Shown: positions 8,296 to 17,539, counted from the stretch's first letter. The stretch: 64,000 bases of DNA from an uncultured Prevotellaceae bacterium (GCA_902799905.1 CADCCB010000023.1:571-64570); one strand, 5' to 3'. Numbers and translations: made by a program. The notes: a model not told the origin generated them from the sequence alone.

Positions 8296-9357
8296 ATGAA
8301 AAAACTGCTTTTCCCCCTTCTCATCGTCTTTGCCGTCATATTCAGTGGATGTAGCAAAGATGACGATAATGTGGCTCCACAGCCTAAAGTGTATTTCACC
8401 CAGTGGAACGAGTGCGAAGCCCTTAACGCACTGAAAGACTATGTGACAGACGTGACGAACCCCAACTCCAAGAACTACATCAAGGTGGAGGACCGTATCG
8501 CCACGTTCGACATGGACGGCACCTTCGTGGGCGAACTCTATCCCACCTATTTTGAGTACAACATGCTGGAATATCGTGCCCTGGACGATCCTACCTATAA
8601 GGATAAAGCCCCAGAGGACGTGAAGGAGGCAGCCCAGGCCATCAGGGACTTCGTCAGGAAAGGCAAGAAGTTGCCAGACCATTTCGACATGATACACGCC
8701 CGTGCAGCGGCAAAGGCCTATGCCGGCATGACGCTGGCCGAGTTTGATGCCTACGTGAAGGCCTATGCCGCCAAGCCGGCCAACGGCTTCAAGGGCATGA
8801 CCTATGGTGCGAGTTTCTATCAGCCCATATTGCAAGTGTTTGACTATCTGAAAGACAACGGATTTACGTTTTATGTCGTATCCGGCTCCGACAGGTACAT
8901 CTGCCGTTCGCTGGTTGAATCCATCGGCATCGAGCCCAACAGGGTGATTGGCATGGATGTGTGGCTCAAGACAAGTGAGCAGGGCGACCATGTTGGTGTT
9001 GACTACACCATGGGCAAGGGGGAGAAACTGATACGTACGGACAGCCTGATTATCAAGAACCTGAAGACCAACAAGGTCAGACAGATTTCGCAGGAGATTG
9101 GCAAGGTGCCTGTGATCTCGTTTGGAAACAGCGGCGGCGACTGCGCCATGCACAACTACTGTCTAAGCAACACCCGCCGTTCGATAGCGTTTATGCTGAT
9201 AGCCGACGATGAGGAACGCGATCATGCCAACAAGGAGAAGGCCCTAAATCTGGGTAAGCAATGGCGCGAAAACGGCTATTATGTCATCTCTATGCACGAT
9301 GACTTCAAGACCATCTATGGTGCTGGCGTAGAAAAAACTGAGTTTAAATTCGACTGA
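8296..9357 (+). CDS. HAD-superfamily phosphatase lipoprotein
   Basis: 353 residues. Lipoprotein signal with Cys19 (IFSGCSKDDD). HAD motif I is FDMDGT (residues 71-76), motif II is the SGSDRY region near 197, and the acidic motif is GNSGGD near 277. These are the features of a phosphoserine-phosphatase-like hydrolase exported to the envelope. The stop overlaps the next start by one base (TGATG), so it is translationally linked to the glycosyltransferase that follows. Substrate unknown; perhaps a phosphorylated sugar or lipid given the context. Confidence 0.88.
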   Translation: MKKLLFPLLIVFAVIFSGCSKDDDNVAPQPKVYFTQWNECEALNALKDYVTDVTNPNSKNYIKVEDRIATFDMDGTFVGELYPTYFEYNMLEYRALDDPTYKDKAPEDVKEAAQAIRDFVRKGKKLPDHFDMIHARAAAKAYAGMTLAEFDAYVKAYAAKPANGFKGMTYGASFYQPILQVFDYLKDNGFTFYVVSGSDRYICRSLVESIGIEPNRVIGMDVWLKTSEQGDHVGVDYTMGKGEKLIRTDSLIIKNLKTNKVRQISQEIGKVPVISFGNSGGDCAMHNYCLSNTRRSIAFMLIADDEERDHANKEKALNLGKQWRENGYYVISMHDDFKTIYGAGVEKTEFKFD

Positions 9358-10187
9358 TGAATATCGTTTATTTCGTACTGGGCGGAAATACCGTCATACA
9401 CATGCAGGTGGGGTTCTCCATCCGCACCATGCTGTCACAGGCCTCCGCTGACGACACAATCTATGTGGTGACCGATACACCCACCGTCTACGCCAACCTG
9501 CCACAAGTGGAGACCATCCCGATAAGTGCCGATGAAATCAGGGACTATCGCGGGCCACACGACTTCTTCTGGCGGGTGAAGATCATGGTGTTGCGACAGA
9601 TAGCGCGGATGGCACCAGACAAGGCGATGATGTATCTCGACGGCGACACCTACCTGCACGGGAGCCTAAATGAGATCAAGGCGCTGCTGGCCGAGGGCTG
9701 TAGCATGATGCACAAAGACGAGGGCTGTCCTGGCGACATGAAGCAGAAGTCGCTGAGCATGTGGCAGACGGTGAACGGCAAGACATACGAAGGCATCACC
9801 ATCGGACGGGAGCACCACATGTGGAACGCTGGCGTGGTGGCCATCCCTGCCAACCGCGTGGTAGAGACGACAGACCTGGCACTGGCCGTATGCGACGGGA
9901 TGCTCGACGACGGGTCGGAGCCTGTGACGGTAGAGCAGTATGCCCTCTCCATCGCCCTGAAAGAGCGCTCGACGCGGATGGTGGAGGCTGACAGATGGAT
10001 AGGGCACTACTGGCACAACAAATACTACTGGAGCCGCTATATCGCCAAGTTCTTCGTGCGCTCCTACCGTGAGGGCCACACCGTGGAGGAAGACATCAGG
10101 CGCATCCGTAAGACGAACCTGAAAGGCGTACACCAGCGGATACTCATCAAGCGCACATTGGCCAAGTTTACAGGAAGATTATACTGA
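9357..10187 (+). CDS. Putative GT-A-fold glycosyltransferase
   Basis: 276 residues, no signal or membrane segment. Begins MNIVYFVLGG and carries a DxD-like metal/nucleotide-sugar motif, MMYLDGDTYLHG (about residues 91-102), and a later W-rich segment (HYWHNKYYWSRY), as in small nucleotide-diphospho-sugar transferases. It overlaps the HAD gene by 1 nt and is followed after 1 nt by a GT2 gene, so the three form an operon. Acceptor and donor cannot be told. Confidence 0.75.
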   Translation: MNIVYFVLGGNTVIHMQVGFSIRTMLSQASADDTIYVVTDTPTVYANLPQVETIPISADEIRDYRGPHDFFWRVKIMVLRQIARMAPDKAMMYLDGDTYLHGSLNEIKALLAEGCSMMHKDEGCPGDMKQKSLSMWQTVNGKTYEGITIGREHHMWNAGVVAIPANRVVETTDLALAVCDGMLDDGSEPVTVEQYALSIALKERSTRMVEADRWIGHYWHNKYYWSRYIAKFFVRSYREGHTVEEDIRRIRKTNLKGVHQRILIKRTLAKFTGRLY

Positions 10188-10188
10188 T

Positions 10189-11067
10189 ATGAAGACAGCA
10201 GCAGTCATAGTGACCTATAACCGCCTGGCCTTGCTGAAGGAGTGCATCCAGGCCGTGCAACAACAGTCGGAAGCCGTTGAGGCTATCGTCATCATCGACA
10301 ACGCCTCAACCGATGGAACGGGCGATTTCCTGCGTTCCATCGCTGACGACAGGCTGACCGTAAAGACCTTTGAGAAGAACCTAGGTGGGGCTGCCGGCTT
10401 TGCCGAAGGCATCGCCATCGCCACACGACAGGGAGCCGACGCCGTATGGATTATGGATGATGACACCATACCCGAGGCCGAGACCCTGAGCGTACTCACA
10501 CAGACCCTCGAAGCCCATGAGGATGCGGGCTATGTGTGCAGCAAGGTGGTGTGGAAAGACGGCTCTGTACACATGATGAATATCCCAGGCTATGTCAGTC
10601 ATGAACCGTTGCAGGATGGGCTCTATGCCATCCGCTCCGCCTCGTTCGTGTCGTTGCTCATACCCTGTAAGATTGTGCGTGAGGTGGGCCTGCCCTACAA
10701 GGAGTTCTTCATCTGGGTGGATGACGCAGAATACACATCGCGCATCTACAAGGCAGGTTATAAGGGCTATCTGAACAACAACAGCATCGTCTTGCACAAG
10801 ACAGGAGCCAACTATGGGGCAGGTATCAAGGTGGCCACGCCCGACTCGGCCTGGAAGTTCTACTACTACATGCGCAACAGCATGTTTGCATCGAGAGGAG
10901 AAAAGCCCTGGATTGTGTGGTTCTTCCGACACCTGAACCATCTGCGACTGGACATCCGTCGCACAAAGGACATGCCGAAGGAAGTGAGGGCGACATTCAG
11001 GAAGAACCTCTGGCGAGGCTTCGTCGATGGTCTCTCCTTCAAGCCGAAGATAGACTACGTAGAATAA
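10189..11067 (+). CDS. GT2-family glycosyltransferase (rhamnosyl/galactofuranosyltransferase-like)
   Basis: 292 residues. Typical GT2 opening (AAVIVTYNRLALLKECI), IDNASTDGT near residue 37 and a DDD metal site in VWIMDDDTIPE near 88; FIWVDDAEYTSR near 178 supplies the second acidic motif. This set is typical of family 2 enzymes that build rhamnan or galactofuran (GlfT2-like). Cytosolic; last gene of the three-gene plus-strand operon, convergent with the FGE-domain gene 3 nt away. Probably adds a sugar to an envelope polysaccharide. Confidence 0.88.
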   Translation: MKTAAVIVTYNRLALLKECIQAVQQQSEAVEAIVIIDNASTDGTGDFLRSIADDRLTVKTFEKNLGGAAGFAEGIAIATRQGADAVWIMDDDTIPEAETLSVLTQTLEAHEDAGYVCSKVVWKDGSVHMMNIPGYVSHEPLQDGLYAIRSASFVSLLIPCKIVREVGLPYKEFFIWVDDAEYTSRIYKAGYKGYLNNNSIVLHKTGANYGAGIKVATPDSAWKFYYYMRNSMFASRGEKPWIVWFFRHLNHLRLDIRRTKDMPKEVRATFRKNLWRGFVDGLSFKPKIDYVE

Positions 11068-11070
11068 AAA

Positions 11071-11802
11071 CTAGTTGAGAACAAGGCGGAAGCCTACTAG
11101 GTCACGGCGACGACGCTGGTCGTACAGATACCTGTTGGTGGAACGGCAATAGCGCGGACTGCAGTCGTAGCCTCCACCACGGATGACGTGGAAATTGCTG
11201 GAGGGCTTGCTGGAAGGCGTCTTCCGATACCAGTCATCGCACCATTCCCACACATTACCCGACATATCGTAGAGGCCCAGTTCGTTGGGTTTGAACTGTC
11301 CCACGGGCTTATGCACGCGCTCCGTGACATTGTTGAGGGTATATGCCACCTCATCAATGTTGTTGCTGCCAGCATAGATGTAGCCCTTCGAGTGACGACC
11401 GCCCCTCGCCGCATACTCCCATTCGGCCTCGGTAGGCAGACGGAACAGCAGGCCTGTCAGCGTATTCAGCCGTGCGATGAAGTCCTTACACATGTCATAG
11501 GTGACATACTCCACTGGACATTGGCCATTGCCACGATGCTTGGAACGGTTCTTCGGCATCACGGCCTCCCAGAGTGCCTGGGTCACCTCGGTCTCGCCTA
11601 TATAATAGTCGCGAAGCGTCACCTCGTGGCGCACCTCATCGGCATCGGCATCAGGGTCGCCTGGCAGGGCTCCCATGGTAAAGGTGCCGCCCTCCACAAA
11701 GATCATCTTGAACTTCACACCCCCCACATCAAAGGTTCGCACCTCCTGTGCAAAAGCCGTGAAAGGCAAAATGATGAAAAGGTATAATAGTATATTTCTC
11801 AT
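11071..11802 (-). CDS. Secreted FGE-sulfatase (SUMF1)-domain protein with a variable-looking C-terminus
   Basis: 243 residues: signal peptide (to TAFAQ) and one FGE/SUMF1 domain of C-type-lectin fold (MIFVEGGTFTMG near 33, GETEVTQALW near 72, FRLPTEAEWEYAARGG near 141, LGLYDMSGNVWEWC near 185). The end (HVIRGGGYDCSPRYCRS then VGFRLVLN) aligns with the variable ends of the PEGA/FGE proteins at 27-38 kb. Only one Cys matches the catalytic pair of true formylglycine-generating enzymes, so a binding role is more likely. Last gene of the glycan operon; a 72-nt gap with a repeat precedes it. Confidence 0.88.
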   Translation of the reverse strand: MRNILLYLFIILPFTAFAQEVRTFDVGGVKFKMIFVEGGTFTMGALPGDPDADADEVRHEVTLRDYYIGETEVTQALWEAVMPKNRSKHRGNGQCPVEYVTYDMCKDFIARLNTLTGLLFRLPTEAEWEYAARGGRHSKGYIYAGSNNIDEVAYTLNNVTERVHKPVGQFKPNELGLYDMSGNVWEWCDDWYRKTPSSKPSSNFHVIRGGGYDCSPRYCRSTNRYLYDQRRRRDLVGFRLVLN

Positions 11803-11853
11803 TTCTTTTAGTCGCTTCGCTTGGTAAAAGCGTCTCGTAAACTCGTCGAGCGC
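11802..11853 (+). repeat. Dispersed stem-loop repeat, copy 2
   Basis: TTTCTTTTAGTCGCTTCGCT, TGGTAAAAGCG and a GTCGAGCGC end; same family as 616, 47401 and 62363. It fills the gap between the GT87 and FGE genes and is followed by a run of TCATTTC repeats to 11885. Confidence 0.7.
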
Positions 11854-11874
11854 TCATTTCTCATTTCTCATTCC

Positions 11875-13038
11875 TCATTTCTCATTTGGGACTGTTTGGA
11901 CAGTCCCACTTGGTCCTATCGCCCACCATACAACCCGTAGCCAGCAGAAGAAGAAGGTGTAGACATCGAGCCAGAACGTCTTGTGAATATACTCATGCAA
12001 CCAGGCTGGACAGAGCACGTCTGTGGGCAGGATGCAGAAGTTGACTACCAATAGCCAGAACAGCGTCCAGTCAATCCACGTACGACGGGGCTGCAGCCAG
12101 AAGGCCATCGCATAGAAAGGTAGGGCGATGATGTAGGTATGGGTCTCAGGACAGTCGCTGAAAAGGATCATGAATCCCGTCAGAGCAGCCAGGGCCTGCA
12201 CACGGAAGCGGAAGTCCTTCCACCGCTTGTAACGCCAGAAGAAGGCAACAGCCATCAGGGCGAACACCACCACCTGTACCAGTCTGTAGTTGGGCAGGAG
12301 GAACGGCTTCAGCGGTCGTGCGAAGAGGATGCCGATGAAGTCGGAGTCGTTGTGGTGGCTGGCAATCATGTCGAACATCTCCTGATAGAGCACGAACACA
12401 TTGTCGAAGGCCGTATTCACGGCAGGCAGCAGGATAAGTGCCGCGCCGCAGAGGATGGCATAGCCGAAGTTGCGCCACACCTTGGGATAGCAGAACAGGA
12501 TGGCCAGTTCGGCAGCCCCATAGACCTTGGTCGTTGCCGAGATCATGATGAGGAGCACGGCCCAAAAGCCCTTGTTGCGCTCCAGTAGGGTGAAGGCGAA
12601 GATATAGATGTAGCAGACGATGATGTTATGCTGATAGCAGAAGACGGTCTGCAGCACCACCGAGAGCAGGAACAGGAATATCCACTGACGGTATTTCTTC
12701 AGTTGTTCGGGTAGCGTCTTGATGGCCAGCGTAAAGAGGCAGTAGTTGCCGATGTTCCACACAAAGGGTCCCAGCCACCAAGGCAGGTAGAAGATAGGGG
12801 CGAAGATGACGCTGAACACAGGCGAATAGAGGAAATAGATGCTGTTGGCCTGTGCATATTCCAAGTTGTAGGGACTGATACCCTCCCAGAACATACGGGT
12901 GGAGTCTTGATAGTCGAAATAGTTGGTGTTACGGCCTCGTACCACTTCTAGCGTCGTTGCCAACAACGCCACGGTGAGTCCCAGGAAGAACACGCACCAC
13001 TTGTTGCTAAAGAACCACTTTACTCCTGCCACCATCAA
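11875..13038 (-). CDS. GT87-family integral membrane glycosyltransferase
   Basis: 387 residues with about ten hydrophobic helices. After the first helix comes the loop RGRNTNYFDYQDSTRMFWEG, in which the acidic FDYQDS resembles the catalytic loop of GT-C mannosyltransferases (GT87/DUF2029), followed by SPYNLEYAQ. These enzymes use polyprenyl-phosphate sugars at the outer face of the inner membrane. The gene lies 3 nt after the aminotransferase gene, and the operon also has a polyprenyl-phosphate glycosyltransferase that would make its donor. Donor sugar unknown. Confidence 0.8.
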   Translation of the reverse strand: MMVAGVKWFFSNKWCVFFLGLTVALLATTLEVVRGRNTNYFDYQDSTRMFWEGISPYNLEYAQANSIYFLYSPVFSVIFAPIFYLPWWLGPFVWNIGNYCLFTLAIKTLPEQLKKYRQWIFLFLLSVVLQTVFCYQHNIIVCYIYIFAFTLLERNKGFWAVLLIMISATTKVYGAAELAILFCYPKVWRNFGYAILCGAALILLPAVNTAFDNVFVLYQEMFDMIASHHNDSDFIGILFARPLKPFLLPNYRLVQVVVFALMAVAFFWRYKRWKDFRFRVQALAALTGFMILFSDCPETHTYIIALPFYAMAFWLQPRRTWIDWTLFWLLVVNFCILPTDVLCPAWLHEYIHKTFWLDVYTFFFCWLRVVWWAIGPSGTVQTVPNEK

Positions 13039-13041
13039 CCT

Positions 13042-14163
13042 TTAACCTTTAAAATTGCATATCAACTTGCAGATTTTATCGATTTCATCGTCTGTCAGTT
13101 CATAGTAGAGCGGCAGACGCACCAGGGTGTCGGCATAGCGGTCGCAGTTGGGCAATGCACGTCCGTCGTGCTTATCCTCGTAGTATTTGCTCGAGTGGAG
13201 GGGCAGATAGTGGAACGTGGTCTGCACGCCATGATTCTTCAGATAGTCCATCAACCGGCTGCGCACACTCAGCGAGGGACACAGCAGGTAGTACATGTGA
13301 TAGTTCTTGGTGGCATAGTCAGGAAGGTCAGGAAGGGTGATGCCCGCCCCTAACTTACCGCGCAGGGCCTGATCATAGCGTTCCCAGATGTGACGGCGAC
13401 GGCCTTGGATATCGTCTATCTGCTCCAGTTGTGCCCAGAGGAAGGCTGCATTGAATTCCGAAGGCAGGAACGAGGAGCCCATGTCGCACCATCCGTATTT
13501 GTTCACCATGCCACGGTAGAACTCAGCACGGTTGGTGCCCTTCTCCCAAAGGATCTCGGCACGGCTCACGAAACGCTCGTCATTGACTACCAGCATGCCA
13601 CCCTCACCACAGTTGATGTTTTTCGTCTCGTGGAAGGAGAAGGCAGCCAGATGGCCGATGCTCCCAAGGGGACGCCCCTTATAAAACGAGTCGATGGCAT
13701 GGGCGGCATCCTCCACCACCAGCAGACCGTGCTTCTCGGCCAGTGCCATGATAGCGTCCATATCGCAGGCTACACCAGCATAGTGCACCACAACGATGAC
13801 GCGCGTCTTCTCGTTGATGAGCGGCTCTATCTGCTCTACAGTGATATTAGGATCGCTCTCACCGCTGTCGGCAAAGCGCACGTAGGCTCCCTCGCGCAAG
13901 AAGGCCAGAGCCGACGAGACGAAGGTGTAGGAAGGCACGATGACCTCGTCACCAGGCTTCAGTTGGCAGAGCATGGCACACATCTCCAGCGCATCAGTAC
14001 CCGATGTGCAGAGCAGGCACTTGCGGAATCCGTAGCGTTTCTCCAGAAAACCGTGGCATAGTTTCGTAAACTGTCCATTGCCCGACATGGTTGTCGAGTG
14101 GCACACCTCCTGTATATAACTCAGTTCCCTTCCGGAACAGTATGGCTTGTTGAATGGTATCAT
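13042..14163 (-). CDS. wecE: dTDP-4-amino-4,6-dideoxygalactose transaminase
   Basis: 373 residues, the usual length. PLP-dependent DegT/DnrJ/EryC1/StrS family: CTSGTDALEM near 53, EDAAHAID near 157, and SFHETKNINCGEGG near 181 with the PLP-binding Lys, in the exact style of WecE/RffA. It aminates dTDP-4-keto-6-deoxyglucose to the 4-amino sugar (Fuc4N precursor) in the cytosol. Neighbours are a GtrB-like transferase upstream (43 nt) and GT87 downstream, so the amino sugar probably goes onto a lipid-linked glycan. The dTDP-glucose genes are not in the window. Confidence 0.9.
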   Translation of the reverse strand: MIPFNKPYCSGRELSYIQEVCHSTTMSGNGQFTKLCHGFLEKRYGFRKCLLCTSGTDALEMCAMLCQLKPGDEVIVPSYTFVSSALAFLREGAYVRFADSGESDPNITVEQIEPLINEKTRVIVVVHYAGVACDMDAIMALAEKHGLLVVEDAAHAIDSFYKGRPLGSIGHLAAFSFHETKNINCGEGGMLVVNDERFVSRAEILWEKGTNRAEFYRGMVNKYGWCDMGSSFLPSEFNAAFLWAQLEQIDDIQGRRRHIWERYDQALRGKLGAGITLPDLPDYATKNYHMYYLLCPSLSVRSRLMDYLKNHGVQTTFHYLPLHSSKYYEDKHDGRALPNCDRYADTLVRLPLYYELTDDEIDKICKLICNFKG

Positions 14164-14206
14164 TGATTGTTGAGAGTTGAGTGATGAGTGATGAGCGTTG
14201 AAACTC

Positions 14207-15130
14207 TTAATCGATATTGAGCGTGTCTCTGACGATGAACACCGGACGGCCTTTTACCTGATCGAAGATCTTGCCGATGTATAGTCCCAGGATGCCCATC
14301 ATAAACAGCAGGATGCCACCTACGAACCAGATGGAGAAAACGGTGGTAGTGTAGCCCACCACTTCGTTCAGCCCCACCAACTTGGCAAAGATGTTGTAGA
14401 TAGCCATGAGAAACGACAGCAACGACATGACGAGGCCGAGGGTGACAGCCAAATAGAGCGGTCGGTTGCTGTTGGAGATAATCGAGTTGTACGACAACTT
14501 CAGCAGGCGTTGCAGGTTGTAGGAACTCTTGCCCTCCAAACGGTGGTCGTGGTACACATCGACGGTGGTCTTCTTGAAGCCCAGCGTGTGGATGAGTTCC
14601 ACGAAGGAGCGTGAATACTCAGGGATGCTACAGTAGACCTTCACGATCTTCTGACTGTAGATGCCGAACTCTGCCACCGCCTTGTCGGTCTGGAAACCGC
14701 TCAGGAAATCGTAGGCCCGATGGAAGACATCCGACGACATCCGCTTCAGGAAGGTGTCGTCGCGCACCACGCGGCGGGCACTCACCACGTCGTAGCCTTC
14801 CAAGGCCTTACGGTACATGGCAGGCAAGTCCTCGGGCTTGTTCTGCAGGTCGCAGTCGATGACGGCCACATAGTTGCCCTGGGCATAGGTCAGTCCGGCC
14901 GTGATGGCATAAGGCTGTCCGAAGTTACGGCTCAGGTTGATGCCCTTCACCTGCTTGTCGGCAGCACAGATCTCCACTATTTTCTCCCACGAGGCATCTG
15001 GCGAGCAGTCGTTGACCAGTACAATCTCATAATCGTCGGTCAGCGGACGGATGGCTTCGTGAATCCTCCTCACCAGTTCCGTGAGCATCTTTTCTCCGCG
15101 ATAGACAGGCGAGACAATAGATAGTTCCAT
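14207..15130 (-). CDS. GtrB/DPM-like polyprenyl-phosphate glycosyltransferase
   Basis: 307 residues. GT2 catalytic domain (LSIVSPVYRGEKML, VNDCSPDAS near 40, DCDLQNKPED near 94) followed by two membrane helices (about 228-250 and 262-285), the layout of GtrB, ArnC and DPM1-like enzymes that transfer a sugar to undecaprenyl phosphate on the cytosolic face. First gene of the glycan operon. A gtrA gene, the usual partner for flipping such lipids, lies 2 kb upstream on the other strand. Sugar unknown. Confidence 0.9.
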   Translation of the reverse strand: MELSIVSPVYRGEKMLTELVRRIHEAIRPLTDDYEIVLVNDCSPDASWEKIVEICAADKQVKGINLSRNFGQPYAITAGLTYAQGNYVAVIDCDLQNKPEDLPAMYRKALEGYDVVSARRVVRDDTFLKRMSSDVFHRAYDFLSGFQTDKAVAEFGIYSQKIVKVYCSIPEYSRSFVELIHTLGFKKTTVDVYHDHRLEGKSSYNLQRLLKLSYNSIISNSNRPLYLAVTLGLVMSLLSFLMAIYNIFAKLVGLNEVVGYTTTVFSIWFVGGILLFMMGILGLYIGKIFDQVKGRPVFIVRDTLNID

Positions 15131-15155
15131 ATACGTATCGTTATAGTTTGCGTTG

Positions 15156-15163
15156 CAAAATTA
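15156..15163 (-). promoter_or_regulatory. -7 box for the glycan operon
   Basis: TAATTTTG on the minus strand, followed by CAACG, 26 nt before the GtrB-like start; a TTG lies 18 nt upstream. Confidence 0.55.
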
Positions 15164-15221
15164 CAAAAATAATTCATAATTCAACACGCATCATACGCTT
15201 TTTTTCATTTTAGCAGTCCCG

Positions 15222-17018
15222 CTATTGCAATCGTGTCAGTGGATAGACGATATTCACGATTAGGATGTTGGCAGCGAGGATGATGAGGTTCATCAGAAGG
15301 CCGATGCGCATGAAGTCGCTGAAGCGGTAGCCGCCAGGACCATAGACCAGCATGTGGGTAGGCGAGCCGATGGGCGTTGCAAAACTGCTGCTGACGCTCA
15401 CCATCAGGGCGACAAGGAAGGGGAATGGTTCGTAGCCCATCTTCTCAGCGGCCTCGTACATGATGGGGAAGAACATGGCTCCAGCGGCGGTGTTCGAGAT
15501 GAACTCTGTGACGAAGGTACCCACCAGACAGACGGCGGTCATCACCACGATGGGGTTGGTGCCGCAGACATCGAGGATACCGTTGGCCAGCCATTCGGCA
15601 ATGCCCGTCTTCTGGATAGCCAGACCGAGGACGGCACTGCCCGCGAAGACCATGAGTATCTCCCAGTTGATGGCCCGCATGGCCTGCTCCATGTTACAGC
15701 AGCGACAGATGAGCATGGCGGCGGCAGCAAGGAAGGCACACTGCAACAGGGGCATGATGCCGAAGGCCGAGAGGACCACCATGGCCAACATGATGAGGGC
15801 AGAGACGATGGTGCCGCTACCGATGTTGGGCACATCGTCGGAGTCGAAGAAATGCAGGGCTCCCTTCAGCGAGGGGGTATCCACGTTGAGATGCTTCGGA
15901 CAGACCAGCAGCAGCGTGTCGCCCACCTGCAGCACCACCTCTCGTGGGGCCTTGTTGATGCGCTCACCGCGACGGGCCACGGCAGCCAGTATCACATCGT
16001 TGTCTCGCTCGAACGAGGTGGTGCCGATGGCCTTGCCTATCAGGCTGCTGCCGAAGTCGACATGTGCCGTGCGCAACTTGCGGCTCATATCCACCTCGCT
16101 CATGGAGAAGATGTGATGGTCGGCACTCACCAACTGGTGACTATCCGCCATGTCGATAATTTCGTCTATCTGTCCTGCATAAACCAGATGGTCGCCACCC
16201 ATGATGGGCTCGTCCTCTATGACAGGCGACGACACGTTGTCGAAGTGATACAGGCTTATCAGGCTACCACCCTTGATGTGGAACAGGCCGGCCTCACCTA
16301 TCGTCTCACCGATATGGGGATTGTCAGAAGGGACACGCAGTTCAACGGTGTACTCGCCTGTCGACTCGAAGGCGCTATCAGGCGTCTTGCGATCAGGCAG
16401 CAGACGGCGCATGGCGATGATCGACAGCACACCCACGCCCAGACAGAACAGGCCAGGCACGGTGGTGGTCAGGATGTTCATGGCCTCGCCCGTCTTCTCC
16501 TCATACAGTCCGCTGATGATGAGGTTTGGCGGTGTGCCTATCAGGGTGCACACGCCACCCATGCCTGAGGCGTAACTCAGGGGTATAAGCAGTTTTGAGG
16601 GCGACACGCCGAGTTTCTTGGACCACATCTTCACGATGTCAACGAAGAGAGCCACCACCGTGGTGTTGCTTAGGAACGAACTGAGCACTGCCACGGGCAA
16701 CATCAGTCGCGTCACCGCCTTCGAATAACTATTGGGAGTACCCAGCAGATTCTTCACGATCCACTGTAGCACACCAGTGTGCGTCAATCCTGCCACTACC
16801 ACAAACAGCACGCCCACGGTGATGACCGATGTGCTGCTGAAGCCCGAGAAGGCCTCCTTGGCATCGAGCACGCCAGTGACGAAGAGCACACCGATGGCTC
16901 CAAGAAACACTACGTCGCTGCGCCACTTGGTACACAGCAGGATTGTAAACATGCCCAGCACCGTCACAATGGTAATCCAGGCATCGAGGCCGAAGCCTAA
17001 AAACATAAATGACTCCAT
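15222..17018 (-). CDS. SLC13/DASS-family permease with two TrkA-C (RCK C) domains
   Basis: 598 residues. Two membrane halves flank a cytosolic insert. The first half has LSNTTVVALF near 116 and GTPPNLI near 161; the second has the matching ISNTAAGAMFF and GSPTHMLVYGPGG, the paired SNT motifs that bind sodium and a carboxylate or sulfate in this family. The insert (about 220-395) has two TrkA-C-like domains (EYTVELRVPSDNPHIG; LRTAHVDFGSSLIGKA), probably regulatory. Substrate may be a dicarboxylate or sulfate. Own promoter, divergent from gtrA. Confidence 0.9.
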   Translation of the reverse strand: MESFMFLGFGLDAWITIVTVLGMFTILLCTKWRSDVVFLGAIGVLFVTGVLDAKEAFSGFSSTSVITVGVLFVVVAGLTHTGVLQWIVKNLLGTPNSYSKAVTRLMLPVAVLSSFLSNTTVVALFVDIVKMWSKKLGVSPSKLLIPLSYASGMGGVCTLIGTPPNLIISGLYEEKTGEAMNILTTTVPGLFCLGVGVLSIIAMRRLLPDRKTPDSAFESTGEYTVELRVPSDNPHIGETIGEAGLFHIKGGSLISLYHFDNVSSPVIEDEPIMGGDHLVYAGQIDEIIDMADSHQLVSADHHIFSMSEVDMSRKLRTAHVDFGSSLIGKAIGTTSFERDNDVILAAVARRGERINKAPREVVLQVGDTLLLVCPKHLNVDTPSLKGALHFFDSDDVPNIGSGTIVSALIMLAMVVLSAFGIMPLLQCAFLAAAAMLICRCCNMEQAMRAINWEILMVFAGSAVLGLAIQKTGIAEWLANGILDVCGTNPIVVMTAVCLVGTFVTEFISNTAAGAMFFPIMYEAAEKMGYEPFPFLVALMVSVSSSFATPIGSPTHMLVYGPGGYRFSDFMRIGLLMNLIILAANILIVNIVYPLTRLQ

Positions 17019-17037
17019 AATTGTCGTATTTGGCCTG

Positions 17038-17045
17038 CAAAATTA
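17038..17045 (-). promoter_or_regulatory. -7 box for the SLC13 gene
   Basis: TAATTTTG then CAGG on the minus strand, 19 nt before the start. No clear TTTG partner. Confidence 0.5.
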
Positions 17046-17088
17046 CAAAATAATCCAGAATTCATCATGCATCCTCCACATTTTTTTG

Positions 17089-17097
17089 TACTTTTGC
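17089..17097 (+). promoter_or_regulatory. -7 box for gtrA
   Basis: TACTTTTGC after a T-run, 21 nt before the gtrA ATG; divergent from the SLC13 box, 43 nt away. Confidence 0.55.
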
Positions 17098-17118
17098 ACC
17101 CAGTATCTATCATTCATC

Positions 17119-17520
17119 ATGAATCCAGAACTAAGAAACAAGTTCTTCCAGTTTGTCCGCTTCGTCGTCACAGGATGCCTGTCGTCGGCAGTCCACATCG
17201 GCATCTACTACCTTCTGATGCTGTGGACGGTGGAGAACGTGGCCTATATCACCGGCTATGTGGTCAGTTTCATTGGCAACTACTTCCTGACCAGCCACTT
17301 CACCTTCCGCACCAAGCCCACATGGAAGCGGTTCATAGGCTTCGCTGGCAGCCATGCCGTGAACTTCGGGCTCCATGTGGTGCTGTTCAACCTCTTCCTC
17401 TGGATGGGCGTCAACGCGATGGTCATTCCCTTCCTGGTCATCGGCATAGCCATGGTAGTGCAGTTCACTATCCTCCGACTGGTGTTTACCCATAATAAAA
17501 CCCCGAATACAACTGCATGA
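17119..17520 (+). CDS. GtrA-family membrane protein
   Basis: 133 residues with four hydrophobic helices. Typical GtrA pattern: FFQFVRFVVTGCLSSAVHIG, then YVVSFIGNYFLTSHFTFR near 52, and a C-terminal helix pair. GtrA-type proteins are thought to flip polyprenyl-phosphate sugars across the inner membrane, matching the GtrB-like enzyme at 14.2-15.1 kb. The frame extends far upstream inside the antisense of SLC13, but ATG 17119 follows the promoter and starts the first conserved segment. Its last codons form one arm of the terminator. Confidence 0.88.
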   Translation: MNPELRNKFFQFVRFVVTGCLSSAVHIGIYYLLMLWTVENVAYITGYVVSFIGNYFLTSHFTFRTKPTWKRFIGFAGSHAVNFGLHVVLFNLFLWMGVNAMVIPFLVIGIAMVVQFTILRLVFTHNKTPNTTA

Positions 17521-17539
17521 TGCAACCGTATTCGGGGTT
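17498..17539 (+). terminator. Bidirectional terminator overlapping the gtrA stop codon
   Basis: AACCCCGAATAC (within the gtrA 3' end) pairs with GTATTCGGGGTT (17528-17539). The gtrA stop codon is in the 17-nt loop. It can also end the convergent efflux operon (stop at 17558). Confidence 0.75.

Noticed and set aside
15354-16568. 404-codon plus-strand frame
   Set aside because: Lies entirely antisense to the SLC13 permease, has a His/Gln/Gly-rich composition and no family features; a shadow of the real gene.
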